64,000 bases of DNA from Molossus alvarezi (lineage: Eukaryota; Chordata; Mammalia; Chiroptera; Molossidae): positions 6,596,551-6,660,550 of the forward strand of contig CM073895.1 in assembly GCA_037176705.1 (NCBI GenBank), read 5' to 3'. Position numbers and translations under genes: made by a program. Positions 1 through 11,500 of the stretch are shown piece by piece (the stretch's first letter is position 1; each line of letters opens with the position of its first letter). The notes below the pieces were generated by a model. That model searched no databases. It worked only from the letters and a program-made list of their open reading frames with translations, and was not told the DNA's origin.

Positions 1-605
1 ACATTTGCCATTTCTTTATCTTGGAGTCAACTCCCTTAGAGGCTGACTTCAGTTCATTTCTGTACAGGTACAATAGATGATTTTATTTGTTTAAAATGTT
101 TAATATATATGCATATATATTTGTCCGTAAGAATTATGTTTTAAACAGCTGCTGTAGGGTACCTTAAAAAAAAAAAGTCTTCCAGTGGAGTGTATTTTTT
201 AAAGCACAAAATTGGTGCCAAGACTGGGTGAGGAATGTAAATTACCCCCTTATGATTGTGAGGTGGTGGTTTCTTCAGGCGGGGGAACCTTACCTGTAAG
301 ACTTTTAAAGATGTTCCTCACTCCTGTTCCAGGGTGGGTCCTGTTCTGATGAATGTTGCACATGAGAGTTTCACTTCCGCAGATCCAGCCTTATCGCCTG
401 ACCCAGCGCCTTCTGCAGCCGCTGGCCGCCCGCAGGGCTCTTGGTCATCTCTCTGCACCTCTCGCCCTCAGCTCCCCACCCCCACGCTCCTTCTCTCCCC
501 TCAGCCCAGAGCCCTGTGGCCTGTACAGTTTTGAAACTCCCGTCCTATTTTATGATGGTTGATAATAGTCAGTAACCTAATAAAGGAAAATTTATTAAAA
601 CACAA
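1..605 (+). other. Probable 3' UTR end of an upstream plus-strand gene
   Basis: AT-rich, repeat-free sequence with TA-rich runs near 100-130 passes into a GC-richer part and ends in a canonical AATAAA hexamer with T/GT-rich sequence after it. No long reading frame crosses it, as expected of a 3' UTR. The gene lies to the left of the window and I do not recognise it. It could instead be intergenic sequence with a chance hexamer. Confidence 0.4.
579..584 (+). terminator. Poly(A) signal AATAAA
   Basis: Canonical AATAAA, followed 10-20 bases later by an A-rich possible cleavage zone and then T/GT-rich sequence (about 614-632) that fits a downstream element. It would end the transcript proposed for 1-605. 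Confidence 0.45.
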
Positions 606-894
606 AGCCACGTTTGATTCCCTCTTTGTGCCTTAGGGGAAGGGAAAGAGGCGTGGCCGACCCCTCTTGCGTCTGGCCAGCTTCAGAGGTGATCGCCCCT
701 ACCCCCACACCCTTTGCAGGGGGTGGGATGCAGTGAGAGCCCCCAAAGAGCAGGAGGATCCTGGAGGGGTGATCCTAGAACATCCCCATCTCTTTTCAGA
801 AGTCTGTGGGCCTGCACCCCAAAGGAAGGGACTCTACTAAACAGGAGCCCCAGGGCAGTGAGAGCCTTGGGCTGGTCTGTTATAAAGCTGGAGT
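606..894. other. Gene-free unique sequence
   Basis: GC-rich sequence between the proposed poly(A) site and the first SINE. Overlapping short frames on both strands show no recognisable domain. I see no gene, RNA or regulatory element here. Confidence 0.5.
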
Positions 895-909
895 TGACAG
901 TGGGCTTTT

Positions 910-1153
910 TTTTTTTTTTTCCAATCCTCACCCGAGGATATTTTTCCATTGATTTTCAGATAGAGTGGGAGGGAGGGAGGGAGAGAGAGAAACATCGATA
1001 TGAGAAACATACGCCCATTGGTCGCCTCCCACGCAACCCCAACCAGGGCCGGGCATCCAACCGCAACCGAGGTACATGCCCTGGACCGGAATCGAACCTG
1101 CGACTCTTTGATCCACGGACCATTGCTCTAACCGCTGAGCACACCAGCCAGGG
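910..1153 (-). mobile_element. VES SINE (group B), full length
   Basis: Reversed bat VES SINE: the A-tail appears as poly(T) at the left and the tRNA-like head with B-box complement lies near 1090. It is flanked by a perfect 15-base target duplication TGACAGTGGGCTTTT at 895-909 and 1154-1168. A 184-aa plus-strand frame crossing it is a shadow. Confidence 0.95.
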
Positions 1154-1572
1154 TGACAGTGGGCTTTTAGGAGCAGGCATGGGTGACCTCGGAGTCCAGG
1201 CTCTGGGCAGCCGGTGGAAGGGGCTGGTCCTTCACCTTTTTGTCTGTCCCCAGTGCCAAGTACAGTGATGCCCATCGTGAGCAGGTCCTCACACCCATCC
1301 CCAGCAGAGAAAGCAGGAAATTCTGGTTTATTTAGAGGATTGAAGAATGATAAAGAGAATAGTGAAGAAATGTGCTAGATAGGATCACATGTCATGACTG
1401 GTTTTCAAAGAATTAACAAGAGTGCATCCAACTCCCTGTGGGCAGTTTTCATCCTAAAGGCATGTCAGGATCCACTGGGCTGGGATCCCCTAGGCCTGGG
1501 ATCCCCTGGGGCTGGGAAGAGTGTTCTGGTCCAAGACCGCAAGACCCTGGGACCAAAGTCCTGCATCCCTTT

Positions 1573-1741
1573 GTCCTCAGACCACCTGCATCAGCAACAC
1601 CTGGGAAGTGTTTGTTAAAATGCATGCTTCCAGGTCCTGCCCGAGACAGACTGAATCAACATTTCTGGGGCCAGGCCTAGGAATTTGCTGTTTTCTCAAA
1701 CTCCCCAAGTGACCTTGCCTAAGAGAGTCTGAAGACCACTG
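1573..1741 (-). mobile_element. MER5A-like hAT element
   Basis: Reads as the reverse of the MER5A consensus: a 'catcagcaacacctgggaa' block, then a 'tgaatcaacatttctgggg' block, ending near 'gtctgaagaccactggg'. This non-autonomous hAT (Charlie) family was active in early eutherians. The copy is diverged and close to full length. Confidence 0.7.
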
Positions 1742-1817
1742 GGACTGTGTCAGCTCTTTCTCTCGAAAAGTTGCTGGATAAAGGGAAATTCTTCCAGTGA
1801 GTTGGTGGGTTGGCCCA

Positions 1818-1965
1818 GCGACAAGCACATGGCCTCCTGAGTCAGACCTGGGTTCATGGGTTGGCTCTGACCCTCCCTAGCTGTGTGATCTTGGATGAGC
1901 CTCCCTGGATGGCTGTCATCATGGGCTCATCTCCTGCGAGGGTAGCAAGGGTGAAATGAGGTTTT
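1818..1965 (+). mobile_element. MIR SINE fragment
   Basis: Contains the MIR core order: 'gagtcagacctgggttca', then 'tagctgtgtgatcttgg', then a degraded 'cctcagtttcctcatctg' equivalent. An old mammal-wide tRNA-derived SINE. Confidence 0.7.
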
Positions 1966-1969
1966 CGAA

Positions 1970-3325
1970 CGGCCGGGCATCCTCGCGAGTGTGGAAACAC
2001 ATGCTTTAAAAGCTCAGACCTGCTTTCTGTTCGGGAAAATGGCAGTTCCCAGGCTGGAACCGGTCTCTGAGAATGGACCAAACGTTCCTAAACCAACTTC
2101 CTGATGAATGTGCTTTCTTCCCGGGTACGCTCTCCAAAGATCAAGGTGGATATTGGGAATGGGACCCCCAGATTCCTTCCCCAGACACGTTTGGAGGAAA
2201 AGGGTGGTCTGAGATTATTTTTCGGTTGGAGTTCATGTCTGGGTTGCAGTTGGAACTCCGGCTTGCTTTGAAGAGGGTGGCCGGGGGAGGAGTGGGGTCG
2301 GGGGGCGGGGGGGGGAGGAAGCACAGGGAAAATAAGGGCCTTTGTGCGGCCTGAGACTTCTGGGGGAGCAGGGTTTCGTGTTGAAGGGAGCAGTCTTCAT
2401 AAAACCATCTTGCAGACTGGCCCATGTGGATGTAATTAATACCTGCCCTGGAGCAGGTAGCCGCCTCTCGGGCTTGGCCATAGATGGGAAGAGCCCTCCC
2501 TCCGCCCTCCGCCGTTCATCTCCTGCACACGGCTCCCCGCCCGCCCTTCCTCCCTCTCCTCGGTGAGATGAGGAATGTGGACTTTACTGAACCATAAAGT
2601 ATGCCGGGGGAGCTGGGGAGGGGGCCGAAGACAGAGCAATTAGTTCATGCTCCAGTCCAGACACCCAAGCATGGTTGGAGTCCAGCTGCAAGGAATATTT
2701 GAAATAAATGAGCTGCCCGGGGCCAGGCGTTTGCTGTGTTTTCTGTACGGGGCCATGGCAACCGGGGAGGAAATCATGAGCTATGGACTGGGCTCTAGAA
2801 TCAACAAATGATGTCCTGGCCCAGCGAGCCCAGAGGAAGCTGATCACGGCTCTCCCGGGGCTTCTCGGGGCCCAGCTGCTGGCGGCGGCATGGCCTGACC
2901 GTCCTGGTGTCCTCAGCAAGGTCCTCTTCCAGCTCCGGACTTCGGTGGCCTCGGCAGGGCTCTGATTCTTTTTTCTTTTTTTCTTTTTTTTGTTTAAGAG
3001 TGCTAACACTTCTCCGAACCTTTCTTCCCAGGTCGGAGAAGCAGCAGCTGCCGCTGCCGGTCTGATAATGGTTTTCCCGGGCCGAGGAGGGTTCCCGGCG
3101 GCAAGGCCCAGGCCGAGGGCTGCTGGCTAAATGGAAGAGGGCGCTGCCCTGGCCCCATCCGACTGCCCAGCGGCCCGGCTGCACGCTCTTCCCGGTCTAC
3201 GGTGCAGGCAGGGAAGCAAAGGCCGCGCTTGTCCCTCCCCCGGCTCCCCTGAGGGTGGCCCTTACCGTCTCCCCTAAGAAGGTGTCTTGAGAACACATGG
3301 GTACCAGGCCGAGTTGGGGGTCTTC
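1970..3325. other. GC-rich gene-free sequence with a G-run tract
   Basis: No recognisable coding exon. It holds a very G-rich run at 2281-2318 and a T/C-rich tract near 2968-2992. CpGs are somewhat enriched near 2850-3200 but I see no organised promoter motifs. Several overlapping frames of 100-140 aa on the minus strand are low-complexity Pro/Ser/Gly/Arg shadows. Confidence 0.5.
2281..2318 (+). other. G-quadruplex-capable tract
   Basis: At least four runs of three or more G within 38 bases, separated by short loops, meet the usual G3+N1-7 pattern on the plus strand. Confidence 0.7.
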
Positions 3326-3327
3326 TC

Positions 3328-3462
3328 TTGAACTTCACAAGTAGCCCCTGCATCCGAATCACCAGGGGACCTAGCGGGGGGAGCAAAATCCCAGAAACGT
3401 TGATGCAGTCGCGGGGCCTGGGAATCTGCATTGTGAAGTACCTGGCGCTGATTCAAACACTT
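3328..3462 (+). mobile_element. MER5A-like hAT fragment
   Basis: Follows the MER5A consensus in forward order: 'gcatccgaatcaccagggg', then a 'ttgatgcagt' block, then 'cctgggaatctgcatt'. Both terminal repeats are eroded. Confidence 0.6.
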
Positions 3463-3464
3463 TG

Positions 3465-4240
3465 CCCTGGGGGCCCCTGGAAACCCGGAGTTATGTGCAG
3501 TTGTACCCATGCAGACCCTCTGCGGGTCCCCATTTCCTTCAGAGGCCTACAGGAGGCTGTGGCCCAGAGAAGCTGAGACCACTGGCTGGCAGCTGGCTCG
3601 CCCCGCTCTGGGTCTCAGGGCACAGGCAAAGGCCCAGAGAGCTCGGTGCAGCACCAGCATCTTCCCAGGCGCCGAAGAACTTGTCCTGACTCAGAGGGGT
3701 GAACAGGTGGAATGCTGGGAGCAGGGCAACCTCAGCCTTGGGCTCTTCCCCCAGCCCTCGGTTTCCCCAAGGCGATGAGTCTTGGAAAACTGAACCAGGA
3801 GCTCAGAGGCACCACGAAGTCCTCCGAGCCACCGCCCAGGTCGCCCACCTGGCCGTCCACTCAGGAGCGGCTCGTGGGTGTTTTCCCACGACCTTGGCAC
3901 CCACCCAGGACCGTGTCTCTCCCCATTCTCCCTCCCGCCTGCCCCCCCTTTGGAAAGGTTTTTCGACGAAAGCATGCTTGTGAAGCCCTTGCCAACGTGC
4001 TCTGTGAGCAAAGCTGCCGTCAGGGTTGCTGATGACCACAGGTACAATGAGCCAAACAGCAAAGAACTTCACCTTCCAGCTGGTCCCTGCGTCGGGGCCG
4101 CATGATGGGGAGAAGGGCCTGGGCTCTGAAGCCAGGACAGCCAGGGCTTCGTGCCCAGCCCCCCTCCTTCCTGCCCTGACTGCCCTCTGGATGGAAACCG
4201 AAGAGCTGGGTGGCCTTGCCCAGTCTCTCTGACCCCAAAT
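3465..4240. other. Gene-free unique sequence
   Basis: GC-rich, with many overlapping frames in all phases and none showing a domain or convincing splice-site pair. No repeat recognised. Confidence 0.45.
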
Positions 4241-4242
4241 TT

Positions 4243-4640
4243 CCACTTTGTGTTCGTTTCCTGTGGCTGCCGCAATAAATTACCACGCACTGGGTGGCTT
4301 AATACAACACACATTGGAATTCTTACAGTTCTGGAGGTGAGAAATCCGGACTCAAGGTGTAGACAGAGCCGCGCTCCCCCCAGAGGTTCTCAGGGAGTCT
4401 CCTTCCTGCCCCTTCCGGCTTCTGGTGGCTCCTCTGCTCCTCTGTCCAACCTGTGCCTCCTGGCCTTCCCCCCCTCTGTCCCCGGGTCTGTTTCCCCACT
4501 CTGTCCCTGGGTGGGGTCCGCCTGCATCATCCGGGGGAAGTCATGTCGAGATCCCTTAGTGGCATCAGCTAAGACCCTCTTCCAAATAAGGTCACATGCA
4601 CGGGTCCCGGGGCTAGCGCACAGACATAGCTCCCCAAGGG
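4243..4640 (-). mobile_element. MaLR LTR (MLT1-like), minus orientation
   Basis: Begins with the reversed 3' end of MLT1: 'gtttcctgtggctgccgcaa', 'aaattaccacgcactgggtg', 'ttctggaggtgagaaatccg'. It ends with 'ccaaataaggtcacatgcac', matching the reversed 5' part. The middle is rearranged and C-rich. A 276-aa frame (4151-4981) runs through it and is therefore not evidence for a gene. Confidence 0.75.
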
Positions 4641-4644
4641 CCAC

Positions 4645-6680
4645 ATTCAGCTCTCTATGCACCTTTGGAACCAGGGCCAAAACAGCACCCACTCGTAGGA
4701 TGACCGTGAGGATTTATGAAACAACAAGCTGGGAAACTGCCCAGCGCCAGGCCCGTCGGGGGTACTGCCGAAAAGGCAAGCCTTCCCATCGTTGTCACCT
4801 CCCTCCTGCCCCAGCCCCTGGCGGCCGGGCCCACAGCAGCAGATCTGCTGTCGAACCCATGGACTTTCTTCTCCGGGTGGGGGCCCAGGCTGTGCATGGA
4901 ACCCACAGGCCCAGGCTCGGGCCAAGACGTGGAGAGAACTTGAAACATGTCAGTGGACAGAGGACTCGGGTGTCCCTTTGACCAGCTACAGCGAGCGGAT
5001 CCGGCAGTCTGGGAAGAAGCGGGCACGGCTCAGGAATCATCAGAAACAGAGGCCGAGCCAGGGACACGATGGCCCACGTGCCAAGTTCCCCATGGAGGCT
5101 CCATGCCCGTCTCGCTCCATCTTTCTTTGGGACAGAGGGAGGTAGCTCGCATCCCTGCAGCTTCCCTGGCCAGGCCCTCTCTGAATTGATCGTACAAGGA
5201 AATGGAATGTGAGCCCCGGGCTATTTAAAGAGCCAGCGAGACTGGAGGCGCGGCTGGGACCAGGCCAAGCAGGGTGCCTCAGGTCGGCCCAGGCTCCTCT
5301 TTGCACATTGCACATGGTTTGATTTACTGGACGGCCGCGAGCAACTCCAGCTTCAGACAGAGAAGTATTTGAAGCAGCTGCCAGATGTTGTGTCTGAGCT
5401 GGGTTTTTACAACTTGCTTACTGGTTAGCAGCCTGCCTCCCGCTGGAGTTCAGCTTGCCCCAGCGGGTTCAGGGCCCTGGCGCTGGCCCATGGGCCTTTG
5501 CTCCGTGTCCTTGCCGCTCCCTCCCCCACTGCTCCAGCCTGTTCTGCCCGAGTGGAGCCAGGGTGGGGGCCCAGTTTCCGAAGCATCTAACCTGTCTGGG
5601 GTGGCAGCGTGGCCCTGGCTTCTTGCAGACACCCTGAGTTTGTGGAATGTCTGACCGCTGGACCTTCAGGGATAGGCAAGGTCTAAAACACGCCTTGAGA
5701 CCCCACACACAGCTTTGCCACGAGGCACCTGTTGGTGCGGGCCCTACTAGCCAGACGCTTTAAATGCAGCGTGGAAGGCCACAGGGGACCAGGCTGAGAC
5801 CAGTTCATCCAGGGGCTTCTGGAAGGTTCCCAAACCTCTAGAAATCCCAGTGAACCAGGGAATTTCCAGGGAGGTACCAACAGGTCCAACCTTTGGATAG
5901 AGGCCACCATGTCAGGCCAGAGGCCAACCCTGTCAAGCGAGCCGAGGTGTCCCCAGCGTGAAACTGTTGGGGTTCACAGGACTCGGAGTTGGGGTGTTTG
6001 TCAGCCCCTCCCCCGCCAAGGAGGCCTGTGACGAGAGGCGTATGACTCAAGTGTTCACTTCCTGAGGCCACTTGGAATGACTTCTCAGATGTGAGCTCTG
6101 GAGCCAGCGGTGACAAGGGAAAAGGGGTGGGGACGCAGGGCGGGTGGGGAGCCTGTGTAATTCATCTTGTTGCATGTGAAAGCACACTGTATCCGTCCAG
6201 GGATCCCGAACACCGCCCAAGTGGACACAGTGTTCAGTCCCCTCCTGCAGGCGCCAGAAATGTTTTGTCCACTGGGCAGGAAAACATCCTCTGCTAACGT
6301 GCTAGCGCTTGGCTCTCCCTCGGGTGGGCCGACTCGAGGCCGCGCTGGGAGGAGTGGGGCTGGAGGCTGCAGGGCTGGGGCAGCACGGGGCCCTGGGGAC
6401 CTCGCCTCTCCGGCTGCAAGGGGAGACCCCCCAGCCTGCCTTTCTGGCAGCCCTAAAGAACCCGACTTCTCTGCACCCCCGCCCAGCCCCAGCCCCCCTT
6501 GTCCTTCTGAATCCTCCAGAGAACGAGACAGAGAAAGAGCACGCAGGGCACCCTCTCCCGGGAGCCCGGGTTCCCAGAAACGGTGGTGGAACTTAGGATG
6601 TTCCCAGGCCGGCCCCCTGCAGCCAGCAGAGGTACAGAGGCCGGGGCCAGGGGGCAGGGTGCTGGGGTTTGGACTCAGAA
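4645..6680. other. Gene-free sequence with one unexplained open stretch
   Basis: Mostly GC-rich unique sequence. A TATA-like CTATTTAAAG lies at 5221-5230. The frame 5213-5428 stays open for 71 codons without an ATG, and its last 36 codons look protein-like (see findings). Frames of 177-201 aa near 6085-6700 lie on opposite strands of the same GC-rich DNA and show no domain. Confidence 0.4.
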
Positions 6681-6684
6681 CGTC

Positions 6685-6815
6685 GGTCACCGATCCGTGA
6701 CTCCAGATGCTGCCTCAACTTCCTCTTCTATAAAACAGGAATAATGGTGCCTTCCAGCCAAGCTCATGGTGTTACAAAGACCAAATGAGGCCTGGGTGTG
6801 GGGCAATGGCTTGAA
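6685..6815 (+). mobile_element. MIR SINE, 3' part
   Basis: Matches the second half of MIR: 'cctcaacttcctcttctata', 'aaaacaggaataatggtgcc', 'gttacaaagaccaaatgagg'. Confidence 0.65.
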
Positions 6816-7259
6816 GCCCTGCAAAGCCCACACATGCCGAGGTTTACTGTTCTAATACCGACGTATGGGGAGGAGGAAGGGTCGCACCTTCGACAGGCCT
6901 GCCCCTCCCAGCCAGCTCCTCTCCCTTGGGTCTGTGGCTTCCGTTCGTGCACCCTGCAGCCATCCCTGGAAGCGGGGACCCCTCCGAGTATCCCCCATCC
7001 CTAGCTTCCTGAAAGGATGAGCTGGGGATGAGCTGAGGCAGCAACCCAGCCCAGATTCCCCTTGGAGGACCCAGGCCCTTGAAGTCATCCTGGCCACCTG
7101 TGAGGGACACCAGCAACCTTTTCCTGCAGGAGGCCCCAGGGGAGTAAGGAGAAGAGGCCACTGCCTCCGTTGTCCCATTTGGCAAACACATCTTGACCTC
7201 TCGTCTCTGCCAGATGCATGGGGACACCAGGGATTCAGACTCAGAAAACCAAGCTTTTG

Positions 7260-7509
7260 CCCTGGCCGGTTTGGCTCAGCGATTAGAGCGTCCGCCTGCG
7301 GTCCGGAGAGACTCGGGTTCGGTTCCCGCTAAGGGCATGTGCCTCGGTTGCAGTTTGTCCCCGGCCCTGGTTGGTCGTGCGGGTGGCAGCCACTCGATGT
7401 GTCCCTTTCACATCGATGTTTCCCTCTCTCTCTCTTCCTCTCTCTCCCTCCTACTCTATCTGTACAAAAAATGGAAAAATGTCCTCGGATGAGGATTAAA
7501 AAAAAAAAA
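7260..7509 (+). mobile_element. VES SINE (group A), full length
   Basis: tRNA-like head starting GCCCTGGCCGGTTTGGCTC, body, CT-rich stretch and A-tail. A perfect 17-base target duplication AGAAAACCAAGCTTTTG lies at 7243-7259 and 7512-7528. The Pol III A box is at about 7272-7282. The B box at 7316-7326 reads GGTTCGGTTCC, with G in place of the usual conserved A. Confidence 0.97.
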
Positions 7510-7529
7510 GGAGAAAACCAAGCTTTTGA

Positions 7530-8400
7530 GCAAAGGGCTCAGGGGGTGGGCACTGCCAGACATGAGAGGTGGGACTCCAAGTGATGCAGGGGATAGTGAC
7601 AGTCTCTACCAGGTGATGCCCTAGCAGGGTTTTAAAGGGTGAATAGGAGTTTTCCAGGGGTGGGGAGACTGAGCCCATCTGTGTCGGTCCTCTATAAAAG
7701 GGGGACAGTTAGAGACCTGCCTGGTTGAGTAGCCTTGTGAAGGTGCTGAGAACAGTGTGTGGCACACAGAGAGCGTGCCCATGTCATGGTGGGTGCAGAC
7801 AGCAATACTAATAATAATAATAATAACGCCGTCTACGCTCACTGTTCTCTGCCTCCCACCGGCAGCCTCTGAAGGAGCCCTAAGCTCAGAACGTCGGGGT
7901 CATCTACTCCGCTTACGCCCAGTTCTTCCATTGCGGGCAGCTTCTGGTCCAGGCCCTGGCTCCGAATTCCCCTGGGTGCTCCAGTCTCGAAACCAGCAGC
8001 AGTCTTGGCTCCTGAGAAGAGCCGGGACCTGTCTGTGTGGCTCCTTGAGCCCCACTCTTCGGTGTCTTCTTTGTGGGAGGAGCAGTGACCTGGGAGGGGG
8101 GTTCGCTCCTCCCAGACCTGTTCTGAGCCCCCTGGGCATTCTGGAGGTGTTGGTAGGTCAGCCCAGTGTTGCTGCTGCTGTGCCGTGGGGTATGGGGGTG
8201 GGGAGACAGGGCCCCAGCCGCCTAGGTAAATCGAGGATACGGTTAGGCGGGCCAGGCGCTGGTGGGAAGTGAGGCTGGCGGCGAGGAAGTCCGGGCTGGG
8301 GTGCCCGCCTCACCTCACGGGCACTTGGAGCCCTTTAACTAAGGGAGTGATAAGATCAGACCATTTGTGAGTCTCCAGCACGTCACTCCAGGACCCGGTC
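7530..8400. other. Gene-free sequence with MIR/L2 traces
   Basis: 7540-7800 has weak similarity to L2 and MIR, for example 'gtgctgagaacagtgtgtgg'. Otherwise GC-rich unique sequence. A 171-aa plus-strand frame (7757-8272) starts upstream of a (TAA)n microsatellite, runs through it and has no domain. Confidence 0.4.
7807..7827 (+). repeat. (TAA)n microsatellite
   Basis: About six consecutive TAA units. Confidence 0.9.
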
Positions 8401-8409
8401 TGCATTTTC

Positions 8410-8545
8410 ACGTCTGTTTCCACCCATGTCCCAACGAGGGTGTCTTCAGGACAAGACCTGAGTCACTGCCTGGATGTTGTAAATGCTCAACGTATATCTG
8501 TGGATCGATTGAGGGAATGAACAAATGAATCCAGGAATATGAATG
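8410..8545 (+). mobile_element. L2-like LINE 3' end
   Basis: 'gtcactgcctggatgttgta', 'aatgctcaacgtatatctg' and a GAATGAA-type run match the 3' end of L2 ('cctggcacatag...gctcaataaatatttgttgaatgaatg'). Diverged. Confidence 0.5.
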
Positions 8546-8559
8546 AATGAGGTGGTCAA

Positions 8560-11500
8560 TGTGAGCCCGAACCATGTCTCCTGATCCGTTCCCCAGGGCC
8601 TCGCTCTCCCTTGAAGCCCAGATAACTGGGATGACCGGCAATGACCTCTGCGCTGGTTTCTGCAGAGTCTCAGCTGTTCCACAGGCCTGTCCCAGGCGAG
8701 GTGGTGTCTCCTTCGTCTCTTCCTGCCACCCCACTCGTGAGGGAGAGACTCCCGACACGCCTCTCTGCTGACGAATACCAGCAGGACGTGCTGGCTTCCC
8801 TGTGGCCACGTCGTTCCTCGTCTTCTCTGAAAACGTCCCCAAGTCCGAGACAACTGCCCCAGCTGGGTTACCACAGGCTCCGCGGCCCCGTCGCTCCCAG
8901 CGTATTTCTGCGAGCTGTTCAATCTGCACACTGTCTTCTGTTCTCAATAAGTGGGCTGTGCATTCCAGGATGGCCCCGGGTGATAACGCCAGCTGTCTAG
9001 ACAGAGGCCAGCCCACTGACACTATCATAAATAAAAATAGCTTGTGTTCCAGTCTCTCGCCAGGGCCTGGGGAGGGGTGAGCAGACTCCCTGCGGGCGGG
9101 CTGGGACGGGGCTCTGCCCAGCCCCGAACCTGGGGGGCTGGTAAGCCCACACTGCCTGTGGGAGGAAGGAGGTCAGGTGCTCCTGCAGGGGCTCACTGGG
9201 ACCCCAGCACAGCATCACCCCTCTGTGGTACTCCCCCACCACATGGCCCGTGGCAGCTGAGGTGGGAGTGGACACCCAGGAGGCCAGTGGGGCTTTAACT
9301 TTGAACTCCAAAGTCCGTGCTCACCCACTGGTCCCTGGGCTGGAAAGGCTGCAGACCCAAGACCAGAACCACTTGGGTCAGAGTGAGAAGAAAGGGTGTC
9401 CCTCCGCCCAGCACAGACCCCAAAGCCAGCCAGTCCCGAGCCCTGCTCAGCCCAGGAAGTCAAGGCAGGCTTCTCAGCTCCCCCCTGCTCCTGGCACCCC
9501 TGGGCCCCACCTGTCGCCTGCCCGATCTTCATTCGTTCACTTATTCGGCCTCCACTTTTTCCTTAAGCCCTGCCCAGCAAAGGTGGGGATCGGGTCCGAG
9601 ACAGCAGGCCGATGGACTGCGGAGTGTCTCCAAGCACAGCTGCACACGCGTGTGCATGTGTGTGCCAGGAGTGTGCAGGGCCTCCTGCATGTGTCCAGGC
9701 CAGTTAAGTGGGCTCGCGCCAGCCGCCCACGAGCACGGGCCCACACGCTCATTCAGGACGGCGCATGTCCGCAGCGATGGCAGCGCCTGCCCACGAGAAG
9801 CCGCCGTGCAGGACGTCCTCGGCCACCTCCTCTCCCTCCCCCAGAGCCCACCAGGTGAGTCCCTGGAACAGAAAACTGGCCAGTGGGTCTTCGTGTTGGC
9901 CTCTGGAGTGGGCTGGGGGCCCCGGGGTCAGTGGGTGAGCAGAAGAAGGACATTGGCACAGAACTCAGAGGCGGATGCTTTGAGAGGGACCCTGGCCATG
10001 GCGGGGCCGGGGTCTGGATTCACCGACGATACGTGCCCGGCCCACGGTCCTCGTGCTTTGGGTAAGATGGAGCTTCCGTTTTCACTCCTGGGGACCTGGG
10101 GACCTGGGGACCTGGGGACTAGGCCTGCCCTTCAGACCTGAATCCAGTCTCTAGCCCGTCGGGAGGGGAGGACTTCCCAGAGGGACTTGCTCGCTTCTCC
10201 AGACCCTTCTCTCCATCCACACGGGGCAGTGCCCCTGGGCCCCGGGCTGGACAGGCGGGGGCAGTGCCGTGGGATGTGTCCCCTGCTCCCCAGAGCCGCA
10301 GCCCGGGCGGGGCCAGGGCCTGTCCTGTGGGGTCTCTGCTGACTGTGGCATCTTGAGGCAAACGTGCATTGAGGAGCTCCCAGAACCATGCCAAGCTGCC
10401 TGTGCCGGGGAGGCCCCCGGCTGCGGACAGGCCTCGCTCAGACAGAGGGGCCCTGCCGGCCTTTGGGAGGGCCGCGCTCCTGGGGTGTTTTCCTCTCTCC
10501 CCTTCCCTCTCCCCTCACACCGACAGCGTCAACCCAGAGGATCTGTCCCAAGCGTTCGATAGCAATGACAATGTCATCAGGGACTAATGAGTGAGATGTT
10601 CCCTATTGCCCCAAATGACTCCCAACTCAGTGACACAGAGACACTCCGGGGGCCGGTGTCCTTACCGTACTAGGAAGCTCCCCCCAGGCATCTTCCTGCC
10701 CAGACTTCATGGAGTGGGGGCGGGGAAACCCTGGGGAGGGACAAGAAGTCACCCGTGCCCCTGTCTCACACCTCCGACTTGTCGAAGCCTGTGGGTGTCC
10801 TCAGCAAGAGGGACGTCAGAGAGTGGTGATGGCAGGGAAGGGGCTGGCCAGGGACAAACGAAAGCTGCAGGAGGTGACAGGCTGTCATTGTTACTCTGCA
10901 CCCAGGGAGGAGGCCAGGCCAAGGGTGTGCACCTGGCCAGGGACAGGAACCGAGGGGAAGAGGAGACCACAGCCCATTCACTGGCTCCAGAGAGGGGACA
11001 GCAAGGACCAGGGCAGAGGCGGCCACACACCTCATGTCTTGTCTCCCCCACCCCCCAACCCAGCTCACAGGAGGAGCTAAACAAGCAGAGGGGAGAGTGG
11101 AAGAGGCGACGCCACCTTTTTAAATCGAAAGTGATTGCAGACCTGTGAGTCCCGGCCAGGAAGGAGCGGTTTGACCGAGCACAACTGGGGGCAAGTGACC
11201 AGTGACACCAGACAACTCAGGGCTGTTCAATAAAACCACATGCAAGTCCACAGCTTAGCGACCGGGCCCCCGGCAGGGCCCTGGAAGGTTCCGCCTCAGC
11301 TGACGCTCAAGCACTTCCATGAGGTCAGCTGTTCACCTTCGTTGACAGAGGAGGAGACTGTGAGTCCGACCGGGACAGCTCACATCTGGGAGGAGGCAGG
11401 GCCCGGTCCAGAGCGAGAAGGCTCTGATTCCAAGCTGGCCTGGCCCCTCCGCCTCTCCGTGTCCCAGGCCGCCTGGCACCGAGTTGGCACAAAACATGTT

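Noticed and set aside
4151..4981. 276-aa plus frame
   Set aside because: It crosses a reversed MLT1 LTR and GC-rich sequence, has no domain and no exon boundaries.
7193..7492. 99-aa plus frame, and similar frames in other VES copies (for example 26889-27140, 54735-55064)
   Set aside because: The shared peptide (RLERRPAV...GMYLGCSLSPALVGR type) is simply translated VES SINE.
9317..10141. 274-aa plus frame
   Set aside because: GC-rich sequence with equally long frames in other phases; composition dominated by Ser/Pro/Gly/Arg.
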